This document shows, piece by piece, positions 59,134 through 64,000 of a stretch of 64,000 nucleotides of DNA. The notes beneath the pieces were generated by a model that was not told the origin of the DNA, searched no databases, and saw only the letters and a list, made by a program, of their open reading frames with translations. Position 1 is the stretch's first letter; each line of letters opens with the position of its first letter. A program made the position numbers and the translations under genes. Origin of the DNA: Ideonella sp. WA131b (GTDB lineage: Bacteria; Pseudomonadota; Gammaproteobacteria; Burkholderiales; Burkholderiaceae_C); NCBI GenBank assembly GCA_023657425.1, contig JAGTJW010000001.1, positions 1,178,001-1,242,000 on the forward strand. The letters run 5' to 3'.

Positions 59134-59400
59134 GTGATGAATGGAGTCGTGTTCGAGCATGTGCCGGTGGCCGAACTACCGCCGGCCTGGCGCGAGAAGC
59201 TGGCCAAGGCCGCCGGCGCGCTGGTGACGGTGCGCATCGAGGAAGAAGCGCAAGCCGCCGCGCCGGCCGAAGAGTTCGTCACCGACGATCCGGCCTTCGG
59301 CATCTGGCGCGACCGCGAGGACATGGCCGACGTGGCGGCCTATGTGCGCAAGATTCGTGAGCCGCGCTACAACCGCGACGGCTCGCGCAACGAACCCTGA
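59134..59400 (+). CDS. vapB: VapB-type antitoxin
   Basis: An 88-residue antitoxin. MNGVVFEHVPVAELPPAWRE and KLAKAAGALVTVRIEEEAQA form an N-terminal part typical of antitoxins paired with PIN toxins; FGIWRDREDMADVAAYVRKI is the usual toxin-binding end. ATG is preceded by GAGGAAGG. Its TGA overlaps the vapC ATG by one base. Confidence 0.82.
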   Translation: MMNGVVFEHVPVAELPPAWREKLAKAAGALVTVRIEEEAQAAAPAEEFVTDDPAFGIWRDREDMADVAAYVRKIREPRYNRDGSRNEP

Positions 59401-59780
59401 TGATGCTGGTCGATACCGATGTGCTGATCTGGCATCTGCGCGGCTACCCGCAGGCCATGCGCCGTCTCGATGAACTTGGCGCGCTCACGCTGTCGGCGGT
59501 GAGTTATCTCGAAGTCCTGCAGGGCATGCGCAACAAGGCCGAGCTCGTAGCGGTGAAGAAGATGCTGGCGCACCGCGCGGCAACCCTGCTGCCCGTGTCC
59601 GAGGCCATCACGCGGCGGGCCATCGAGTTGATGGAGGCCATCACCTTGAGCCACGGCCTGCAAATGGGCGATGCCCTTATCGCCGCCACCGCCCTGGATC
59701 ATGGGCTGCCGGTGCTCACCGCCAACGTCAAGCACTTCGGGGCGGTTCAGGGATTGAAGGTCGAGGCGTTCATCCCCTGA
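59400..59780 (+). CDS. vapC: PIN-domain toxin VapC
   Basis: A 126-residue PIN ribonuclease: [13 protein letters not shown] (D5), [18 protein letters not shown] (E~41), [20 protein letters not shown] (D~91) and [17 protein letters not shown]. Start at ATGATG (59400 or 59403). The gene ends 38 bases before the 13-base word at 59819 and convergent to an RHS remnant. Confidence 0.92.
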   Translation: MMLVDTDVLIWHLRGYPQAMRRLDELGALTLSAVSYLEVLQGMRNKAELVAVKKMLAHRAATLLPVSEAITRRAIELMEAITLSHGLQMGDALIAATALDHGLPVLTANVKHFGAVQGLKVEAFIP

Positions 59781-60144
59781 CAGCAATGCAGCGCCGGGAG
59801 GCGCTGCATGCAAGATGAGAGACCTGACCCCGGCGCCGCTGGCGCGCTGCATAACTTTGAATGGCGCCGTCCCGCATCTGGTTGCCGACCCAAATCTGCC
59901 CATGGATATCGCCAGTTCCCCGGTAGATGGTGCCCTGAGAAAGTCCACGCAAACCATCCGGATCGACGTAGCTGATCGGGTTCCCACCCACATAGGTGTA
60001 CGTGTTGATGCCGCCTTCAAGCCCGATGGGATCGGACTGGGTGTAGATCCCACCAGACGCGAGGTCACCGTACCACGTGACAGGCCCGAACGCGATCTTC
60101 GGAGGCCTGTCAATACCGCAAAGACAGTCCAATGACACCTTCAA
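59770..60144 (-). pseudogene. Remnant of a second, different RHS tail
   Basis: A short frame, [40 protein letters not shown], carries the classic RHS core end (SDPIGLxGGxNxYxYVGGNPxxxxDPxGL), which differs from the EDPIGWASGQTNN core of the other cassettes. After it come ~30 unique residues ([20 protein letters not shown]) cut by the 13-base word at 59819-59831. No real start: only a TTG overlapping the immunity stop. It seems to be debris of another RHS locus brought in beside the array. Confidence 0.75.
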
Positions 60145-60572
60145 TTTCTTGCCGGAACTAGAGCATCAATGATCTGCTTGCAAATACCGGCATGCGTACT
60201 GGGGCAGCGAGTGCGCGCGTTGCTCACGATCTGCGCGGCCTGTTTTTGGGGAACAGCTTCATTCAGGGCAGCCAAGACATCGGTGGCGAAGAGTTTGTGG
60301 CGGGCTGACAGTTGCGCGTACTCGTCGAGCAGCTGCCATTGCTCTGCGAAGAGCTCGCCAACCTTCTCTGTAAACGCTCCAGCTACTACCCCGTCAAGTC
60401 GACCGACAAGGCCCTTGTGTACTACCCGCAACTCTTCCCAACTTGCAACACGGAACACCCGCTCTTCGGGGGCAACATCTGCCGCTTGTGTACAGGCCGC
60501 CCCCACCACAACCAAAAAACAGACGATATTGGCGAGCCGACTCGCCCGGGCACCCACGACAAGCGGCTTCAT
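60141..60572 (-). CDS. Probable periplasmic immunity protein for the L,D-transpeptidase-like toxin
   Basis: A 143-residue protein with a signal peptide (about 1-31: [20 protein letters not shown] then QAADV) and a helical mature part ([40 protein letters not shown]) with two cysteines (CPSTHAGIC) that could form a disulfide in the periplasm. No family recognised. Its ATG overlaps the toxin stop (ATGA). Export fits a toxin that attacks peptidoglycan. Confidence 0.75.
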   Translation of the reverse strand: MKPLVVGARASRLANIVCFLVVVGAACTQAADVAPEERVFRVASWEELRVVHKGLVGRLDGVVAGAFTEKVGELFAEQWQLLDEYAQLSARHKLFATDVLAALNEAVPQKQAAQIVSNARTRCPSTHAGICKQIIDALVPARN

Positions 60573-61630
60573 GGCCGAATAACCGTCAGGCTACGGATCG
60601 GATCGCCGCCGAGGTGCAGCTGGCGAATTGCATCCATTGCTTCAGGGGTCGTGCGAACGCAACCCAACGTAGCGTGCGCTGCGCCACAGCGGTTCGCGAG
60701 ATCACACTTACCCTGCCTGCCAGCGTGGACGCCCATGAAATCGCGCCCAGGGACTGTGAAGCCAATGAAGTTAGTACCTGTGTCGCTGCTTGCGCTTCGA
60801 GTTGGGTGCGCGTTGTAGCGTTCATACGAAAACCTCCCTTCGGGCCAAACGCCTCCAGAAGTCGAAGCTGCATTGTTGAAGGCGGGATAGGAACCTTCTG
60901 CGCCGCCCGCGCTGACGACGGTTAGTCTGTTTGTGGCCGCATTGAAGTAAAGATCGGCGAGTCCAGTCGGATCAATGCGGGAAATCGGGTTCCCACCCAC
61001 ATAGCTGTAGTTATTCGTCTGCCCCGACGCCCACCCGATGGGATCCTCGCTGATGAACCTCGCGCACCCCGGCATGTAGTACCGCGCGCGATAGTAGTAC
61101 AGCCCCCCTGCATTGCCCGGGTTGTCGTTCTCCCGCCCGGTGTACTGCTGGGTGTTGCCGTTGGTGGCGTCGGCCGTGGTGCGGCCGTAGGGCTCGTAGG
61201 TGTAGTCCACCACCTTGGTCTGGTTGGCGTCCAGCAGCCTGACGGTGTTGTTGTTGCCGTCAGCCAGGAAGCTGTGTCGGCTGGTGCCTTCGATGCGCAG
61301 AAAGGTCTCGTCGACGCCGCCGGTCAAGAGCTGGGCCTTCACCGCGCTGTTGCTGCTGGCGCCCAGCAGTTCCTGCACGAAGGTGTCGCCGTCGTAGACG
61401 AAGCCGGTGGTCGCCCCGGCGACGGTCTTGGCGCTTCGCCTGCCCAGGCTGTCGTAGCTGAAACTCGCCAGGCTCGTGGCCCCGGCGCTCAGCCCGGTGA
61501 GCTGGTTGCGTTCGTTCCACTGATAGCTGTGGGTGCCGTCGGCCAGGAGGTTGCCGTTGGGGTCGTAGCTGTAGGTCTTGCCGCCCCAGCGGGTCAGGCG
61601 GTTGTTGGCGTCATTGGGCACGATGGTCAA
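60569..61630 (-). CDS. Orphan RHS cassette: core end + L,D-transpeptidase-like toxin
   Basis: About 353 codons from the TTG at 61630 (the frame is open to 61816, past the junction word). The core ends [20 protein letters not shown]; the joint has CCCACCC and not a C run, so it is stable. The unique domain has GTNFIGFTVPGRDFMGVHAG and AHATLGCVRTTPEAMDAIRQ: an HxG...H...GC(V/I)R arrangement like the YkuD/DUF2778 (Tlde1-type) L,D-transpeptidases, which disturb peptidoglycan from the periplasm. No ribosome-binding site or N-terminal RHS exists here, so it is likely silent unless recombined with a full rhs gene. A signal-peptide immunity gene follows with ATGA overlap. Confidence 0.8.
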   Translation of the reverse strand: MTIVPNDANNRLTRWGGKTYSYDPNGNLLADGTHSYQWNERNQLTGLSAGATSLASFSYDSLGRRSAKTVAGATTGFVYDGDTFVQELLGASSNSAVKAQLLTGGVDETFLRIEGTSRHSFLADGNNNTVRLLDANQTKVVDYTYEPYGRTTADATNGNTQQYTGRENDNPGNAGGLYYYRARYYMPGCARFISEDPIGWASGQTNNYSYVGGNPISRIDPTGLADLYFNAATNRLTVVSAGGAEGSYPAFNNAASTSGGVWPEGRFSYERYNAHPTRSASSDTGTNFIGFTVPGRDFMGVHAGRQGKCDLANRCGAAHATLGCVRTTPEAMDAIRQLHLGGDPIRSLTVIRP

Positions 61631-61716
61631 GGCGTTCGTGCTGTGTGTCCGGGCATGAGAGACCTGACCCCGACACTTGACCCCGACACTCGCAGCTCTC
61701 ACGTTTCGGCCCGGAC

Positions 61717-61953
61717 TTAGCTTAAGAAGATGGCACGAAAATAGTACACGTCGCGTGGAATAGCGCCTGCAAGTTTCATAGTTTGTTCGTCGTTCAAGCT
61801 TCCAAAATTGAAACACACACTATCGTCGCAGTCTGTGGTTGGTTCTTCAATATATTTAAAGCCAAGCTCTGTCGCGATCTTGCGAACCACGTCTAATTTT
61901 GACTTCACCACTGTGATGCTTGCTGAGTTTCTTTTAGGGTATTTCTTGGACAT
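61717..61953 (-). CDS. Probable cytoplasmic immunity protein for the nuclease toxin
   Basis: A 78-residue protein without signal peptide (MSKKYPKRNSASITVVKSKL start), acidic in the middle (EEPTTDCDDSVCFNFGSLND). Not recognised. It starts 8 bases after the nuclease-like toxin stop and uses AT-rich codons. The lack of a signal peptide agrees with a toxin that acts on DNA or RNA in the cytoplasm. Confidence 0.65.
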   Translation of the reverse strand: MSKKYPKRNSASITVVKSKLDVVRKIATELGFKYIEEPTTDCDDSVCFNFGSLNDEQTMKLAGAIPRDVYYFRAIFLS

Positions 61954-61961
61954 GATCTATA

Positions 61962-62990
61962 TCAGTGAGAACACCCAGGGAAGCGATCCGGGCCATTGAA
62001 AACTCCAGGAACAAAACCACCTTTTACAACTCCCAGGGGAACCGTTTTGTTACTCATAGATTGAATTATACCATTTCTGTAATGCAGGCGCTGTCGCAGA
62101 CTGAGCTGTGCATCTCCTGTTTTTATTTCCCCAACAATGACCAAGTCTGTCCCTGGTCTTCTCGCCCAGTAATCTGCAACTGCCCAACCTTCGGCATCCG
62201 GAGACAAATATCTCATCTTTACATTCGTTGCCACAACGAAGCCTGCTCCCTGCAAGGCAAGCACCTTCTCTGCTTGCTTTAGGTTATGCCATGCCCGGTG
62301 GTCACATAGACTTGGCGCAAGTCCAAAAGGATCGGTGAAGCTAACAGGATCCCCCCCCACATACCCATAGTTATTCGTCTGCCCCGACGCCCACCCGATG
62401 GGATCCTCGCTGATGAACCTCGCGCACCCCGGCATGTAGTACCGCGCGCGATAGTAGTACAGCCCTCCTGCATTGCCCGGGTTGTCGTTCTCCCGCCCGG
62501 TGTACTGCTGGGTGTTGCCGTTGGTGGCGTCGGCCGTGGTGCGGCCGTAGGGCTCGTAGGTGTAGTCCACCACCTTGGTCTGGTTGGCGTCCAGCAGCCT
62601 GACGGTGTTGTTGTTGCCGTCAGCCAGGACGCTGTGTCGGCTGGCGCCTTCGATGCGCAGAAAGGTCTCGTCGATGCCGCCGGTCAAGAGCTGGGCCTTC
62701 ACCGCGCTGTTGCTGCTGGCGCCCAGCAGTTCCTGCACGAAGGTGTCGCCGTCGTAGACGAAGCCGGTGGTCGCCCCGGCGACGGTCTTGGCGCTTCGCC
62801 TGCCCAGGCTGTCGTAGCTGAAACTCGCGAGGCTCGTGGCCCCGGCGCTCAGCCCGGTGAGCTGGTTGCGTTCGTTCCACTGGTAGCTGTGGGTGCCGTC
62901 GGCCAGGAGGTTGCCGTTGGGGTCGTAGCTGTAGGTCTTGCCGCCCCAGCGGGTCAGGCGGTTGTTGGCGCCATTGGGCACGATGGTCAA
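61962..62990 (-). CDS. Orphan RHS cassette: core end + PD-(D/E)XK-like nuclease toxin
   Basis: A 342-residue frame from the TTG at 62990 (no true start). The core (TIVPNGANNRLTRWGGKTYS to NNYGYVGGDPVSFTDPFGL) is followed by ~120 unique residues. GWAVADYWARRPGTDLVIVG then EIKTGDAQLSLRQRL resembles a PD-(D/E)XK nuclease core (Asp, then ExK on a following strand). The C8 tract (62351-62358) at the joint is in frame here because GAT replaces AAT. Followed by a small immunity gene without signal peptide. Confidence 0.78.
   Translation of the reverse strand: MTIVPNGANNRLTRWGGKTYSYDPNGNLLADGTHSYQWNERNQLTGLSAGATSLASFSYDSLGRRSAKTVAGATTGFVYDGDTFVQELLGASSNSAVKAQLLTGGIDETFLRIEGASRHSVLADGNNNTVRLLDANQTKVVDYTYEPYGRTTADATNGNTQQYTGRENDNPGNAGGLYYYRARYYMPGCARFISEDPIGWASGQTNNYGYVGGDPVSFTDPFGLAPSLCDHRAWHNLKQAEKVLALQGAGFVVATNVKMRYLSPDAEGWAVADYWARRPGTDLVIVGEIKTGDAQLSLRQRLHYRNGIIQSMSNKTVPLGVVKGGFVPGVFNGPDRFPGCSH
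62351..62358. repeat. C8 tract at the core/toxin joint (nuclease cassette)
   Basis: Eight C at the same joint as the C9 and C7 tracts of the sister cassettes; this copy keeps the toxin frame. One more or fewer base would put the nuclease out of frame. Confidence 0.8.
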
Positions 62991-63096
62991 GGCGTTCGTG
63001 CTGTGTGTCTGGGCAACATGAGAGACCTGACCCCGAGGCCCAAAATTTGCCTTAAAGTGGCTCAGTTTTCAAACGCAATCAACAGCATCCCACAAC

Positions 63097-63531
63097 TTAC
63101 GACTGTGCCCGTTGATTGCCAAAAAATTCATGATTCCTTTTTACAGCATCTTCAAGCTGCACACGCAAACGCTTTGCAGCAATACGAAGATCAGCCCAGG
63201 CAGGATGGCTCATGGCCTGCTCATGTTCATGCGTCCGCTGCAATGCACCATCCGGCAGGTCTCTCAGCATTGGCAGCAATTCAGTAATCGCGGCCTTTTC
63301 AGCAGGAAGTAAATAGTCCTCGGGCCAATTTATCAATGCAGTCCCACCGTCAAGAACATCGTGCTGAATCTCCCATGCGACGTTGAAATTCCCCATGACT
63401 TCACATTGTTCCGCTGAATCTAACGACAACACATCAACAGCTTTCATAAAGTAGAAAAAAAAGTTATGGAACGACTCTTCTAGCGGCATACGCTCTTCGT
63501 TCATGGCTGAATTTTCTTGTTGTGATGCCAT
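63097..63531 (-). CDS. Probable immunity protein of the rightmost RHS cassette
   Basis: A 144-residue acidic, helix-rich protein without signal peptide (MASQQENSAMNEERMPLEES, FFFYFMKAVDVLSLDSAEQC, DLRIAAKRLRVQLEDAVKRN). No family recognised. The ATG at 63531 overlaps the toxin stop by one base (TGATG); an upstream in-frame ATG at 63585 would overlap the toxin further and is less likely. Lower GC than the core. Confidence 0.7.
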   Translation of the reverse strand: MASQQENSAMNEERMPLEESFHNFFFYFMKAVDVLSLDSAEQCEVMGNFNVAWEIQHDVLDGGTALINWPEDYLLPAEKAAITELLPMLRDLPDGALQRTHEHEQAMSHPAWADLRIAAKRLRVQLEDAVKRNHEFFGNQRAQS

Positions 63532-64000
63532 CAAGCAGGCCCAATTACCGGTGGAGGCGAATGCATGATGTCGCATAGTGGACATATCAACAAGTAAAAA
63601 GGTAGGCGCAATGGAATTCTTGGGTTCCCGGGATGTGCCTCTTCTGGGGTAATTGGCTTACCCTCCAAATTGTAGCGCTGCCAACCTTTTTGTCCGGGTT
63701 CCTGCGTTTTCCAATACGCTTCTTTCGCACCTTTAGGTCCGCCATTAGCTTCATCAGGCACGAACATACACATCTTACGAGGACCACCTGGATTTTTGGG
63801 GCCTTGGAATGTCCCAGGTGGTTGACCCGCCTGAGGTGTCCAAGATCCTCCAGGAATGCTTGCGGGGGGTGTTTGCCCTACATACGCCTGCAACCCCGTT
63901 GGATCGCTAAAGCTCAGCGGATTCCCTCCCACATACCCATAGTTATTCGTCTGCCCCGACGCCCACCCGATGGGATCCTCGCTGATGAACCTCGCGCACC
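63531..64000 (-). CDS. RHS protein C-terminal end with unique toxin domain (5' part beyond window)
   Basis: The frame enters from the right edge in the shared core (ARFISEDPIGWASGQTNNYG, YVGGNPLSFSDPTGLQAYVG) and continues into ~120 unique residues rich in Pro/Gly: GPRKMCMFVPDEANGGPKGA, KEAYWKTQEPGQKGWQRYNL, EGKPITPEEAHPGNPRIPLR. The WQRYN...PITPEEAHPG part recalls C-terminal domains of other polymorphic toxins, but I cannot name the activity. The joint has CCCTCCC and is not a homopolymer. This may be the tail of the full-length rhs gene or one more orphan cassette; only sequence to the right can decide. Confidence 0.75.
   Translation of the reverse strand, partial: CARFISEDPIGWASGQTNNYGYVGGNPLSFSDPTGLQAYVGQTPPASIPGGSWTPQAGQPPGTFQGPKNPGGPRKMCMFVPDEANGGPKGAKEAYWKTQEPGQKGWQRYNLEGKPITPEEAHPGNPRIPLRLPFYLLICPLCDIMHSPPPVIGPA

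Noticed and set aside
1-64000. tRNA, rRNA or riboswitch genes
   Set aside because: I looked for cloverleaf-like and conserved riboswitch sequences in the intergenic spaces and recognised none; a covariance-model scan would be needed to be sure.

Overview
The window is very GC-rich (about 70% by eye in the chromosomal part). Its housekeeping genes (pntAB, rsmE, purC, E. coli-type gshA, a ProQ-like protein, a TonB receptor, an AmpG-like transporter) look like a betaproteobacterium of the order Burkholderiales, perhaps near Rubrivivax/Leptothrix. That placement is inferred from composition, gene content and protein style; no search was run.

Layout. 1-7 kb: the end of an RND efflux permease with a small membrane protein and a CsoR-like repressor, three small metabolic genes on the minus strand (histidine phosphatase, VOC protein, NUDIX), then the proton-translocating transhydrogenase pntAB. 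7-16.7 kb: a defence/addiction island holding an orphan antitoxin, a Fic protein with stacked inverted repeats upstream, a decayed HigB-like toxin with an intact HTH-ImmA partner, a Type III-like restriction-modification locus with a toxin-antitoxin pair between mod and res, a DUF433 protein, and a hicAB pair whose HicA lacks its usual catalytic His. 17-24 kb: acyl-CoA ligase, rsmE, AmpG-like MFS and a TonB-dependent receptor. 24-30.4 kb: a second, paralogous mod-X-res locus in which X is an AlbA/ATPase regulator-like protein. The two Mod proteins share near-identical ends, including a 90-base identical block, but have unrelated, lower-GC centres, as expected of target-recognition-domain exchange. 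30-43.8 kb: ordinary chromosome (serine hydrolase, LD-carboxypeptidase, purC, M14-like hydrolase, CAT-like acetyltransferase, ProQ-like protein, FAD oxidoreductase, methyltransferase, glycosyltransferase, molybdenum hydroxylase, gshA) with two repeat arrays.

43.8-64 kb is accessory DNA. It holds vapBC, a second Fic protein, an excisionase-like/PIN pair, a plasmid-like segment (VbhA-like antitoxin with a truncated fic, another vapBC, small unknown genes), and an IS66-family element that carries a DruA-like gene and sits inside the end of a second (IS1634/IS4-like) insertion sequence. The main feature is an array of orphan RHS cassettes on the minus strand. Each repeats the last ~670 bp of one RHS core, followed by a unique C-terminal toxin domain and a unique immunity gene. 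The toxins include a PD-(D/E)XK-like nuclease, an L,D-transpeptidase-like enzyme, an M15-like peptidoglycan peptidase and a metzincin-like protease. Where the toxin should act outside the cytoplasm, the next gene encodes a protein with an apparent signal peptide. A C-rich tract lies exactly at the core/toxin joint (7, 8 or 9 C in different copies), and the 9-C copy is frameshifted. A 13-base word, GAGACCTGACCCC, occurs nine times in one orientation at cassette boundaries and at the broken ends of other genes.

The likely full-length rhs gene lies to the right of the window. The cassettes then look like a store of spare toxin/immunity pairs that could be recombined onto it through the shared core.
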